From positions 1-42,919 of the forward strand of contig JAGFJD010000072.1 of the NCBI GenBank assembly GCA_024102975.1: a stretch of 42,919 nt of DNA, read 5' to 3'. Below, in pieces: positions 16,969 through 25,858 of this stretch; position 1 is the stretch's first letter; each line of letters opens with the position of its first letter. Below the pieces are notes generated by a model. It did no database searches and had not been told where the DNA came from. It saw only the letters and a program-made list of their open reading frames with translations. The DNA comes from Phaeodactylibacter sp. Lineage in GTDB: Bacteria; Bacteroidota; Bacteroidia; Chitinophagales; Saprospiraceae. The position numbers were made by a program, and so were the translations under genes.

Positions 16969-17388
16969 CTAAGCCCTCTGGGGGTACAACCCCATCGTGC
17001 AGATAATAAAATTGACGCAGGCAAAGGGCTGCACGTTGGAAATTTCCCCGGCCGTCCCTTTGGCCACCATATTGGAAACCGTATCAGCACTCATTTCCTT
17101 GTTGGTGTGGACGCCGAGGATCTGCTGAGGATTAGCTTCCGTTCCGGCCTTATCGCCCAGGCGCCGTGGGGAAAGCCCCGGGCCGCTGCCGGGGTGCATA
17201 GGCACCCGCCCCCGCAGGTCGGGCAGGGCAAAGGTCGTTCTTCCATCTCCGCCATACGTCGTCCCCAATATGGAGTACAGGCTCTGGTTCTTGGCAATCT
17301 CCAGCATGCTGCCGTCACAGAAAGCCCAGTTGCGCGGGGCAAAGTTGCCGGCGAACATGATGATGGTACCAATAAATGCGTCGTTCAT
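16969..17388 (-). CDS. Phage tail-collar-domain (MdpB-like) protein
   Basis: A 139-residue protein starting MNDAFIGTIIMFAGNFAPRN at 17388. The collar core is seen: WAFCDGSMLEIAKNQSLYSI, then GTTYGGDGRTTFALPDLRGR, then VPMHPGSGPG, and the C-terminal QPFACVNFIICTMGLYPQ typical of the tail-collar (PF07484) / microcystin-dependent-protein family. In phages this fold caps short tail fibres. Free-standing bacterial copies are common, often in groups of three, and their role is unknown. Here it is a single copy at the downstream end of a minus-strand run with the HEAT membrane protein (100-base gap), and no other phage gene is nearby. It has no signal peptide. Confidence 0.9.
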   Translation of the reverse strand: MNDAFIGTIIMFAGNFAPRNWAFCDGSMLEIAKNQSLYSILGTTYGGDGRTTFALPDLRGRVPMHPGSGPGLSPRRLGDKAGTEANPQQILGVHTNKEMSADTVSNMVAKGTAGEISNVQPFACVNFIICTMGLYPQRA

Positions 17389-17488
17389 GATTGAAAGTTT
17401 ATCGGATGGCCCGAAATATGGGCGCTCCATGGTTTGGCAATGAAATGGTTGTTTTTGTCTTTTGCCCCCGGGATTCAACAGCTTTGCG

Positions 17489-20400
17489 TCAGCTTTTTGC
17501 CTTCGGCATATTTTCCGGCAATTCTTTCGGCACCTCAACCGGGGCTTCTTTAGGGTTTTCCCTGGCTTCCACCGTGACGGGCAAGGCATTGGTTTCCTGC
17601 CCGTTCAGCAGCAGGCTCGCCCACAGGCGGGGGCTGCCGTTGTATTTAGCCATCAGGGCGGGGTCCAGGGAGAACATCACCATTTGGTCGGTCCAGAGTT
17701 CAACAGGAGCGGCCGAGGGCTGGTGGTTGATAGCCAGCTGGAACTTGTGCTTGTCGCTGGGCTCGCCTGTCCCGCGCAGCGACTGCCCGAAGAGGGTTAC
17801 GGTGAGGCCTCCTTTGCCTTCGTTCTGGACGAGGTAGTGCAAGTGCGGCGGCTGTTTCAGGTTTTGGCCGTCGGCGTACACCTGGATGAGGTGCATAGTG
17901 CGTTCCATGGCGTGGTCGATGCGGCCGATGGTCTGGCGGAGGTCGAAATCTGTGAGCACGCCCTCGGCCACGTACTGGCTCTGGATGTAGGTGCCGTTGA
18001 GGTTCAGTTCCCAGACAAAGCTGGTGAAGGCGGTCTGCACCTGCACCAGGTCGGCCATGGCGCGCTGAATGCGCTCCAGGGGGTCTTTGAGGAATTGGGT
18101 GAGAATGGCCGCCAGGCCACCCAGCCCGGCCAGCACCCCTGTAACGCGCCCGCCCAGCTCCTGGCTGGCCACGGAGATGATCACGCCCCCCATGATGAGG
18201 ACGACGCCCATGGCGAAGGTGGCCACGTTGAGCTGCTGCAACAGGCGCATGGTCTTTTTGGCGTTGTCCACTGCGTCGTTGAGCAGGATGGAGGCCTCCT
18301 CGCTGCGCGCCTTGGAGGGCTTGAGGTAGTATTCGGAGAGCAGTTCCTGGCGGGCGGCCCGCTCGCGTTCCTCGCCGGTCACGGTGCGCACCAGGGCGTC
18401 GACGGCCACCCGGCCGCCGATGTTGCCCAGTATTTTAACCAGGTTTTCGCGGATATCGAGATTTTCTTCCTTGGGCAGGCGTTTGCTGAGGGGCTCGATG
18501 GCCAGGCGCTCCAGCTGGCTTTTTATTTTGGTATAAATTTCAGCCTTATCCTTGTCTTCAAAAAACCAGCGGTCGCTCATCTCGCCCAGGAGATGGGTGA
18601 TCCATTTCTGCACGGCGATCTCCCGTTCTTTCATCTGTTCTTCCATCAGCAGTTTGAGCATGGACTGCCCCATGCTGAAGGTGGCCTCCGGGATGAGGCT
18701 GCCGTCGGGGCGGTGGGCAGCATCGTCCTGGCTGGCCACGATGTCGGCGTAAGCTTTTGACCTTTCCTTCAGAGAGTAACACCAGCGGTAAATCTCGTTG
18801 GTGGTGTGGTTGTCCAGCTCGTCCTTGTCCAGTTTTTTATCTTCAAATACCCGCTTGACGGTAGGGTTCTGCTGGTCGTCGAGCACCTTTTGAAAAACAT
18901 AGTCTCTGACTTCCTTCTCTTTGCTCAGGTCCGCGCGGTTGTTCAGCAGGTTAGTCAGGGCCAGCACGGCGCCGGGCACGTAGCGGGCCTTGTGGGAGGC
19001 GCGGTCGACCAGGGTGCCGTTCTTATCGCTGGCCACCCAGATGACGCATTTTTCGAGGATGGCCTTCAGGGCGGCCTCGCTGCCGTATTCTATGGCGCTG
19101 GCGATCAGCTCGCTGGCCTTGTCTTCCTGGTTGAGGTCTTTGATCAGGTCGTTGAGGCGCTCCTGGATGACGGCGGACTTCCGTTTGAGGAATGCACTGG
19201 CCTGGGCAGATACTTCCGGGTCGTCATGGTTGACCGTAGCCAGGATGACGGGCAGGAGGTCGTCGTGGTTGGGGAAATCGGGAGCTTCCCAGCGGGCCTC
19301 CAGGATGCGGGGCGTGGCCAGCAGGAACTTCCCTTTTTCCTGCTGGGTGAAGGAGATGTTTTCGAGTAGCTTTTTGGCCGCGTCCGCCCGGTATACCCTG
19401 GCGATCCTTTTGAAGGTTTCGCGGCCGTCTTCGTTATCTTCCGGGCCTTCCCGCCTTTCCATGTACCGCAGGTATTTGAACAGCTCGGTTTCATGCGGTT
19501 GCAGGAATTGAATGGCTTCTTCCCGGACGTTCTGTTCGTCGTGTTTCAATGCCGCCATCAGGGCCGGCAAAATTTTATGCTCCAGCTTTTTGTTGGCCTT
19601 CCAGCGGCCGTCCAGGTTCTCGAAACTCAGCCATGCCCTGCCGCGGCCTTCGAGGGGCAGGTTGTCGTGGTGGAGCAGGAAGTTGAACACGTCATCATCC
19701 CCGAGGATACTGCGGATGAGGGCCAGGTCGTCCTCCAGGGAATTCTCCTCTCCCGATTCCCGCAGGTATTTGAACAGGGCGAAGTAAATTTCCCGACGGG
19801 CTTTTTTTTCAGCCGGAATCTGTTCGGGATGCTCCTTAAAATGGTTAAAAGCCTCGGTAGGCTTATGCTGATGAACCGCAAACTGCGTGTCAAAATACTG
19901 AAGCCGGTAAGCGAGCAGGTGATAGGTGGCCAATTTATGGTTATTCCGATAACCGTAGGTATGCCTGAAATAGTTTTCCCGGTTGTCCTGAAACCCTCCC
20001 CATATCTTGTCCCAGAATATAAAAAAGGATTTCCAGTAGGTACTGGCCTTACAATTGAAAAAACGCTCTATCCGGTCTTCATCCGTTCTGGGGAGGAAAT
20101 TAAGGGTAAATAAGAGGGCATCCAGGACGAATTTCTTCTGTTTCCACGGGAGTGGGAGTTCATTATTCCCGTTGCCGCCTGTAAAATCCTGCCAGGCCCC
20201 CTGAGCAAACTGCTCCAGCGCTTTCCACAGCACATCACTGATGTGCTCCCAATTGTCGCCGGGATCGTACCCCTCTGACCGCAAATGGTGGAACAAGGTA
20301 GCGCCTTCCTTCAGCACCGCCCAGGCGTTGCCGGCAGGGCTGCCCGCCTTCGCCGCTTCCAGGATCAGGGCCATGGCCTGATCCGCCAGGGCATCCGTAT

Positions 20401-20545
20401 CGCCTTGGTAATCGGCCACGAGCTGTTCGAACAGCCGGGGTTCGGGATCTTCGTAAAAGCTCCAGCTCTTGCCGATGGAGCCTTCGGCGGAGAGGAGGAG
20501 TTTTTGCCAGGTGGGGTGGTTGGGGAGGGCTTGGGTGGTGTTCAT
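17489..20545 (-). CDS. Large HEAT-like repeat protein with two central-C-terminal membrane helices
   Basis: A 1018-residue protein of unknown function; the start MNTTQALPNHPTWQKLLLSA at 20545 is preferred over an upstream ATG because the extension is unlike protein. Residues about 1-740 are alpha-helical with HEAT-like repeats (ILPALMAALKHDEQNVREEA; LLPVILATVNHDDPEVSAQA; ENLVKILGNIGGRVAVDALV). Residues about 772-815 form two membrane helices (FAMGVVLIMGGVIISVA; VTGVLAGLGGLAAILTQF). A conserved-looking helical block follows (FLKDPLERIQRAMADLVQVQ), then a beta domain (GGLTVTLFGQSLRGTGE) and a Pro/Glu-rich tail. No signal peptide is seen, so the HEAT part is probably cytoplasmic. It resembles a scaffold or sensor; no catalytic motif is visible. 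Confidence 0.8.
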   Translation of the reverse strand: MNTTQALPNHPTWQKLLLSAEGSIGKSWSFYEDPEPRLFEQLVADYQGDTDALADQAMALILEAAKAGSPAGNAWAVLKEGATLFHHLRSEGYDPGDNWEHISDVLWKALEQFAQGAWQDFTGGNGNNELPLPWKQKKFVLDALLFTLNFLPRTDEDRIERFFNCKASTYWKSFFIFWDKIWGGFQDNRENYFRHTYGYRNNHKLATYHLLAYRLQYFDTQFAVHQHKPTEAFNHFKEHPEQIPAEKKARREIYFALFKYLRESGEENSLEDDLALIRSILGDDDVFNFLLHHDNLPLEGRGRAWLSFENLDGRWKANKKLEHKILPALMAALKHDEQNVREEAIQFLQPHETELFKYLRYMERREGPEDNEDGRETFKRIARVYRADAAKKLLENISFTQQEKGKFLLATPRILEARWEAPDFPNHDDLLPVILATVNHDDPEVSAQASAFLKRKSAVIQERLNDLIKDLNQEDKASELIASAIEYGSEAALKAILEKCVIWVASDKNGTLVDRASHKARYVPGAVLALTNLLNNRADLSKEKEVRDYVFQKVLDDQQNPTVKRVFEDKKLDKDELDNHTTNEIYRWCYSLKERSKAYADIVASQDDAAHRPDGSLIPEATFSMGQSMLKLLMEEQMKEREIAVQKWITHLLGEMSDRWFFEDKDKAEIYTKIKSQLERLAIEPLSKRLPKEENLDIRENLVKILGNIGGRVAVDALVRTVTGEERERAARQELLSEYYLKPSKARSEEASILLNDAVDNAKKTMRLLQQLNVATFAMGVVLIMGGVIISVASQELGGRVTGVLAGLGGLAAILTQFLKDPLERIQRAMADLVQVQTAFTSFVWELNLNGTYIQSQYVAEGVLTDFDLRQTIGRIDHAMERTMHLIQVYADGQNLKQPPHLHYLVQNEGKGGLTVTLFGQSLRGTGEPSDKHKFQLAINHQPSAAPVELWTDQMVMFSLDPALMAKYNGSPRLWASLLLNGQETNALPVTVEARENPKEAPVEVPKELPENMPKAKS

Positions 20546-20639
20546 AGTCCTGTTTTTTAAAACTTTCAACCGGGTGATAGCCCCGGGTAAGAAGAAAAAT
20601 ACTTGCCGCCGGCACGGCGGCTTCCAGGCAAACATTGAA

Positions 20640-20668
20640 GAGGCAACTTCCCCGGAGGAAGCTGCCTC
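20640..20668 (-). terminator. Hairpin behind the BNR-ricin gene
   Basis: Arms GAGGCAACTTCC (20640-20651) and GGAAGCTGCCTC (20657-20668), loop CCGGA, eleven pairs and one A-C mismatch. It lies just after the BNR gene's stop (minus strand) and before the HEAT gene. The T-run is weak (CTTCAATGTTTG), so it may attenuate rather than stop transcription. Confidence 0.5.
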
Positions 20669-20674
20669 CGGGTT

Positions 20675-23600
20675 TTATCTGACAAATTTAAACAACTGGT
20701 TGACGTCATCTGCCTTGTTTGCAAGGGTGATTTTATCTCCATGTCCGCCAACAGTCAGGCATTTACCTGGCTGGCTGCGGATCTCTATGTAATAATAGTC
20801 GTCTCCAGCCGGGACGAGCTTGTACTGTTGATGATGTCCGCCATTCCTGTCCCACTGCAGGAGCTGACTACTGTAATCGAAATACTTCCCACTGTTTTTA
20901 TTTTTCAGGTAAAAATAACCGTCACCCGAGCTTTCCAGGAAAAATTTTTGGTTATTTCCTCCATGCTTATTCCAGGTCGTTAATTCAGCGCCGTTGTGGC
21001 CGGCACTTTGCACGACATCGACAACCTTATCGGGATGCGACTTGCTTTCTATAAAGAAAGATTCAGGAGGGGCCGGGGTGAAAATCTTTACAGCGGCGTT
21101 CCGGTTTTTTTCGCAAAGCCGGGCAACTGCTGTTTCGCTATCATTGAAAGGTTGGCCGGCATGATCAATCAGGATCAAAAGCCCCGCCTGGCTGCCACCG
21201 GGCAGGTTATGCGCCATCAGGTCAATGCCTTCGATATACGGAAGCCCCCGCTCCCGGCCTGCTGCTATTGCGCTGGATTTCCTGGCCATTAATTTCCAGT
21301 CTCCGAGGCTGGAATCGACAGATGCCGTTTTCAGGCTTGCCGCATAACCGGCGGGCAGATCGGGCAGGGTATTCCCAACCTTTGAAGTAGCGAGAACGTA
21401 ACAATCGATACTCTGTGGCCATGTTACTCCATTGTTGTGAACCTGAACGTTTAATCTAAGTGCGTCTGTAGGGTTGCCGTCGTTCCGGAAAACGTATTGT
21501 AAGATACCGTCCTGAACGACTTCCTGGCCAGATTGTGCCGTCAACTTAGCTTCATTGACGGCTGTACGGACAAACACCTTCTTATCCGGCAGGATCGAAA
21601 AATCATAGAAGCCGGCTTTTTGTCCAAAGGCATACTCTCCCGTCAGGTTTGGATAAGAGATTTTGATATCCGGCGAATCATCGATTTTTGTGCCCTGAGT
21701 CAGGTCATAAAACCCTCGGTCATGTTCATTCTTGCGAACATACAATAACGGCTGGCTATTGTTGACGGCTTTATTCAGCGAACGTTCGAACATCCCCCTC
21801 CCGTAGGTCGCCGCCCGCAAAAAACGCTGGCTGTCGTTTATGGGCCGGGCGGACTGCCCGTTCGGGCCCAGGGGCGGGAACAGCTCCAGGTGGTTAACCG
21901 GTACGCCGGGCAGGCCGTTGGAATACGGCATCCAGGACTTGCCGGCGTCGGTGGAGTAATAGATGCCGGCGTCGTTGCCGGCGTACAGCGTGTTCTTGTC
22001 TTTCGGGTCCGCCACAATAGTATTGTGCTGAATGTTGGGCAGGCTGGGCTGTATCCGGTTGTCGGCAAAACCCAGATATATTCCCTGATCCGTTTTATCA
22101 ATAAAGCCCAGGTATAGCCTGCCCTTAAATTCCAGAGAGGCGAGCTGGTGGCCGGACTGCCAGGGCGCCTTAACCAAAACATTGGTATTGCCTTTATCCG
22201 GCCAGTAAATGCCGTCGGCGGAGGTGGTGGCTGTAACATTGGTGCCATTGTAGAAGGCGTACAGCAGGCCGTCGTATTCGAGCATGCTGGCGGGATAATC
22301 CTGGTTGGCTACGATCCCCACTCCGGTATTGCGCCAGTTTTTGCCATCCGCGGAGCAAGTCGTATAAACGACGGAGCCGAGGTTCCAGGCCAAAAACAAT
22401 TGGTTTTTGAAAACAGACAGATGAACCGGCGCATTGGTTTCGCGTACGCCGGGCGGTTTTACCATCACCGGAGCGCTCCAGGTTTTGGCGTCGGTGGAGG
22501 AAGACAGGTAGATGTTCTGGTCCGTGCCTACATAGGCCAGGTAGAAAGAACCTTTGAATGAGGCGATGCTCACGGCGTGGTTGGTGGTTTTTTGAACGAA
22601 CAGGCGGGTTGGCGCAGGCCATTTGTCGCCGTCAGTTGAAGAGGTGATGAAAATCTCCCCGTTCACGCCGACAAAAGTCATGGCCAATATTTTTTTGGCG
22701 CCTTCCTCTAAGGAGGCGAGGTGTACGGGATTATTCGTCACCCAGGGGTCAAAAAGCCGTTTTGGAGTGGCAGCCCAGTCTTTGCCATCCGGCGAAGCGG
22801 TTAAAAATACCCCGTGTGTTTGGTTGTCAACAGCGGCAGCGTAGAGCTTGCTCTGGAAGCTTGCCAGGCTAACCGGGTAGGGAGAAGTCAGGGAAGCAAA
22901 CAACCGTTTCCTGTTGGAATCCCAGCTCACCGGGTTCGGGCCGCTGCGCTGTTCCCATTTATTAGTCGTCCCATCGAAACGCCATACCCGGCGGTAGTCG
23001 CCCATGCCGCCGAGGGTAATATAGATCGAATTGCCGCCGGGGTCGTTGGGGTCGACGGCGATATCGGTGACGGGCACCTGGTGGAAGGCGGGCAGGCCGC
23101 CGTTGTTTTCCGGGACGCCGAGGTTGTCCAGCCTGTCCTTCTTCCAGGTTTTGGTTGAAGAATTTTCGGTGAGCCGGTACACCTGCCCGTCCATGGTGCC
23201 GGCGTAAACTTTTCCATAGCTGGCAAAGGCCAGGGCTTTGACGAGGCCGTTCGGGCCGGAGATATCCATGTCGGCTATGGATGTCCACGCACTTTTTTCG
23301 CCGAATTTGTCATTGAGCCAAACTTTTTCGCTGCCAAAAGCGATCCGGTTGGCCTGGCTCGTGTCGGAGGGGTTGCAGGGTGCGCCGGCGAGGGGCGCAT
23401 AAACCAGGACGGTAGCCTCCGCTACGCCATAAGCGGCCGGAATGCCGCCGACACCCGGAACGGAAGCGTCATAGCTGAAGACATCATCCACGAAACAACT
23501 CATCCCACCGCCAATGAAGGTTCGCAACACTTTATTCGGCTCCGCCCAATTGACCAGCGCCTGCCCACAATCGCTTCCGCCCACAATATTCCATGTGGCG

Positions 23601-25204
23601 CCTCCCTGGTACTTAACAGCCGCCATATCCTGTGTGCCGGCATAAATAATGGCATCCTCGGTGGGGTGCTGCCCGAAACCTTCCATCAGGATGGTGGGAA
23701 GGCCCTGGTTCTTCGAGTAGAAAACAGGTGTAGCATTAGTGGCGTTGCCACAATAGTTCAGTCCGCCGTCATTGCCGATCCACAGCTTGTCCGGATCCAA
23801 TGCCTTCCAGTCGCTTTTCGGTTCATGGGCTAAAACGTGCATATCCGGGTGTACCATGGAGAAATAGCCGCAGACCCTGGTTTCTTTACAAGACAGGCTG
23901 TTGGTATCGGTGACATGGTACATGAAAAAATCGGTTCCCGCCGCAAAAAGACGGTTGGCGTTGCCCGGATCAACGGCAAAGGCCATTTGCCACCACCCCC
24001 TACCTCTCATGAAATCAAAAAATTTATAATTTGCCGGCCCTTTTCCCTCGCCCTGAGCGCATTGGAGGGGTTTCCAATCTTTGCCTTTTTCCCAGCGATA
24101 AATGCCGAACAAGCCTCCGTTGGGATCTTTCAGCCCGGCAATGAGCGCGTAAACTATATCCGGGTTATTGGGTTGTACCGCCAAAGCTATCCGCCCGACA
24201 TCGCCGCCGGTAATCGGGCTTTTGTCGGGAAACTGATTGCCCAGCGACTCCCACCTGGCGCCATCGTTTGACCTGTAAACTTTGTCTCCCCACCGGGCGG
24301 CATAAAAGACGGTATTGCCGCTACTGCTTCTGGAAGCTACTACGCTGGAGACGGAATTGTTTGCCGGGTCTATCTTTTGCTGTTTCCAGCTGTACCCCGT
24401 CGGGGAAGAAACGTCGGGAACGCGCAGGTACAAGCCGTTGGTCGTTGCGCCTGCGATCTTGTTGTCATCAGCCGGATCGACGGCCAGGCTGAAGAAGGCA
24501 TGGCCGATCAGGCTGGGGTGGCTCGGCTCCCGTTTCCAGGATTTCCCCTCATTGGTAGAAACCACCACGCCCACGCCGTTGTAGCTGTAGCCCTCGTAAG
24601 GCAACTGGCATTCGGCGGCATAACGGCTGCCTTCGCCGGTGCCGACAAAAATGTTCTGGCCCTTATTGCTCGTTGCAATGGCGCCGCAGGACATCAGGTC
24701 GACGTTGAACATTTCTTCTTCCACATCGATATTATCGGCCAGGTAATCTTGGAAATGATGCCAGCTGCCTCCGCTGTCGTCGGAATACCACACCCCCCCG
24801 TCGGCAGTGGCGGCATATACCCTGGGCCGGCCGTTAGAACCCATTTTGCCAAAGGCAAAACCGGTTACCCTGCCGCTGATGGCGCCGTAATATTCACCGT
24901 TGTTTACCGCAAAAGGCCCCAGGGGCATCCAGTTATTACCAGCCGAATCTTTTGGAGTGCCTCCGTGCAAGGAAATCCTGTCCAACCGGTGGTTTTTCTT
25001 TGCATAGTGCAGGGCATGGGCAGGCGTGTAATGAGGCGCCCAGGCGCCAGATAAACGGTGACTTTTGAGTTCACACTGGCGGGCGCCGGGTTCATCGCCC
25101 CGCTCGCTGGAGGATTGGCCCTGAAGGGAAAGGCAATGGGTGAAAAGCAGGGTGGCGACAAGGCCGAAATAAAGCCTGTTGAGCTTGTTCGAACGAAGCT
25201 TCAT
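20675..25204 (-). CDS. Secreted BNR/sialidase-like beta-propeller protein with ricin-type lectin C-terminus
   Basis: A 1509-residue protein with an N-terminal export signal (basic MKLRSNKLNRLY then YFGLVATLLFTHCLSLQGQ). It carries many BNR/Asp-box turns (SDDSGGSWHHF, STNEGKSWKRE, RSNDGARWES, STDAGKSWMP), indicating two or more beta-propellers in residues about 85-1130. A second internal series (SSSTDAKTWSAPVMV, TSSTDGDKWPAPTRL, TTCSADGKNWRNTG) is a tandem repeat of a related blade. The last 125 residues have a ricin-B-like lectin pattern (YFYLKNKNSGKYFDYSSQ, YYIEIRSQPGKCLTVGG). No sialidase catalytic set (FRIP motif, Arg triad) is recognised, so enzymatic activity is doubtful. No T9SS sorting domain is seen. 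It probably binds glycans at the surface or outside the cell (inference). Confidence 0.82.
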   Translation of the reverse strand: MKLRSNKLNRLYFGLVATLLFTHCLSLQGQSSSERGDEPGARQCELKSHRLSGAWAPHYTPAHALHYAKKNHRLDRISLHGGTPKDSAGNNWMPLGPFAVNNGEYYGAISGRVTGFAFGKMGSNGRPRVYAATADGGVWYSDDSGGSWHHFQDYLADNIDVEEEMFNVDLMSCGAIATSNKGQNIFVGTGEGSRYAAECQLPYEGYSYNGVGVVVSTNEGKSWKREPSHPSLIGHAFFSLAVDPADDNKIAGATTNGLYLRVPDVSSPTGYSWKQQKIDPANNSVSSVVASRSSSGNTVFYAARWGDKVYRSNDGARWESLGNQFPDKSPITGGDVGRIALAVQPNNPDIVYALIAGLKDPNGGLFGIYRWEKGKDWKPLQCAQGEGKGPANYKFFDFMRGRGWWQMAFAVDPGNANRLFAAGTDFFMYHVTDTNSLSCKETRVCGYFSMVHPDMHVLAHEPKSDWKALDPDKLWIGNDGGLNYCGNATNATPVFYSKNQGLPTILMEGFGQHPTEDAIIYAGTQDMAAVKYQGGATWNIVGGSDCGQALVNWAEPNKVLRTFIGGGMSCFVDDVFSYDASVPGVGGIPAAYGVAEATVLVYAPLAGAPCNPSDTSQANRIAFGSEKVWLNDKFGEKSAWTSIADMDISGPNGLVKALAFASYGKVYAGTMDGQVYRLTENSSTKTWKKDRLDNLGVPENNGGLPAFHQVPVTDIAVDPNDPGGNSIYITLGGMGDYRRVWRFDGTTNKWEQRSGPNPVSWDSNRKRLFASLTSPYPVSLASFQSKLYAAAVDNQTHGVFLTASPDGKDWAATPKRLFDPWVTNNPVHLASLEEGAKKILAMTFVGVNGEIFITSSTDGDKWPAPTRLFVQKTTNHAVSIASFKGSFYLAYVGTDQNIYLSSSTDAKTWSAPVMVKPPGVRETNAPVHLSVFKNQLFLAWNLGSVVYTTCSADGKNWRNTGVGIVANQDYPASMLEYDGLLYAFYNGTNVTATTSADGIYWPDKGNTNVLVKAPWQSGHQLASLEFKGRLYLGFIDKTDQGIYLGFADNRIQPSLPNIQHNTIVADPKDKNTLYAGNDAGIYYSTDAGKSWMPYSNGLPGVPVNHLELFPPLGPNGQSARPINDSQRFLRAATYGRGMFERSLNKAVNNSQPLLYVRKNEHDRGFYDLTQGTKIDDSPDIKISYPNLTGEYAFGQKAGFYDFSILPDKKVFVRTAVNEAKLTAQSGQEVVQDGILQYVFRNDGNPTDALRLNVQVHNNGVTWPQSIDCYVLATSKVGNTLPDLPAGYAASLKTASVDSSLGDWKLMARKSSAIAAGRERGLPYIEGIDLMAHNLPGGSQAGLLILIDHAGQPFNDSETAVARLCEKNRNAAVKIFTPAPPESFFIESKSHPDKVVDVVQSAGHNGAELTTWNKHGGNNQKFFLESSGDGYFYLKNKNSGKYFDYSSQLLQWDRNGGHHQQYKLVPAGDDYYYIEIRSQPGKCLTVGGHGDKITLANKADDVNQLFKFVR

Positions 25205-25298
25205 AATAAAATGAGTTGATGGTTATATAAAAATGCAGGGCATTTGCCATGATCTATTGTTTCGTTATGTAGATCAATTGCATTGGGTTGGCCCGGCG

Positions 25299-25616
25299 CT
25301 ATTCTTCCGCTTCCCGTATCGCCACCAATTCCACCCGGAAGTCCAAACTCGTCCCCCGAACCTCAAAGACCGCCGTCCTCCCGTTGCGGGCAAACCGCAG
25401 TTTTTCCATAGCCGCCAGGGCCTTGCCCATCACCGCCTTCACCCGCAGCACCACTTCCGCCCCTTCCGGGAAATCGCCTTCTGCCAGATCAAACAAGCCC
25501 TCCCGCTGGATGGGGAGGTCATCGCTGCGGAGCGAATGGCCTTGACTGTCGGCCACTTCGAAGGACAGTACAAACCAGGCGCGGTTGATGCATTTGATTT
25601 TTTGGGCCGCCTGCAT
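25299..25616 (-). CDS. Small beta-rich protein of unknown function
   Basis: A 105-residue soluble protein without signal peptide. Alternating hydrophobic strands (AWFVLSFEVADSQG, GAEVVLRVKAVMGK, GRTAVFEVRGTSLDFRVEL) suggest a single beta-sandwich. The phrase INRAWFVLSFEV plus PIQREGLFDL plus a closing FEVRGTSLDFRVEL resembles a recurring family of small proteins, which I cannot name. The ATG at 25616 is the first possible start; the frame is open to 25671 without another ATG or GTG. It lies 94 bases upstream of the BNR-ricin gene on the same strand and likely leads that transcript. The opposite-strand ORF here has no protein-like pattern. Confidence 0.65.
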   Translation of the reverse strand: MQAAQKIKCINRAWFVLSFEVADSQGHSLRSDDLPIQREGLFDLAEGDFPEGAEVVLRVKAVMGKALAAMEKLRFARNGRTAVFEVRGTSLDFRVELVAIREAEE

Positions 25617-25858
25617 GAAGGGTGGTTTCAGGTGTTTTTCCCGGGTTATCCGGAGGCTATGCCCGGCCGCTTACTGCTGATCCGGCGCTTAGCCTTATTG
25701 ACCTCCAAGGTAAGCGGGTAGGTTCTATTTTTTCGGGACAAATTCAGTGAGTTGTTTCAGAAAAATTGAGATATTTGATGGAGTTTTTTTTGTAGTAGTT
25801 TGATTATTAAAAGGTTTTAAGATGTAGTGCCTGATTTTTCATTTCAAAAAACGGATGA

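Noticed and set aside
16969..17388. Prophage or phage-tail cluster suggested by the collar protein
   Set aside because: No other phage structural, integrase or lysis gene is nearby; free-standing collar proteins are common in bacteria.
25233..25721. Plus-strand 162-codon frame over the small beta protein gene
   Set aside because: Rich in Arg, His and Pro with no strand or helix pattern; the minus-strand frame reads as a compact beta protein.
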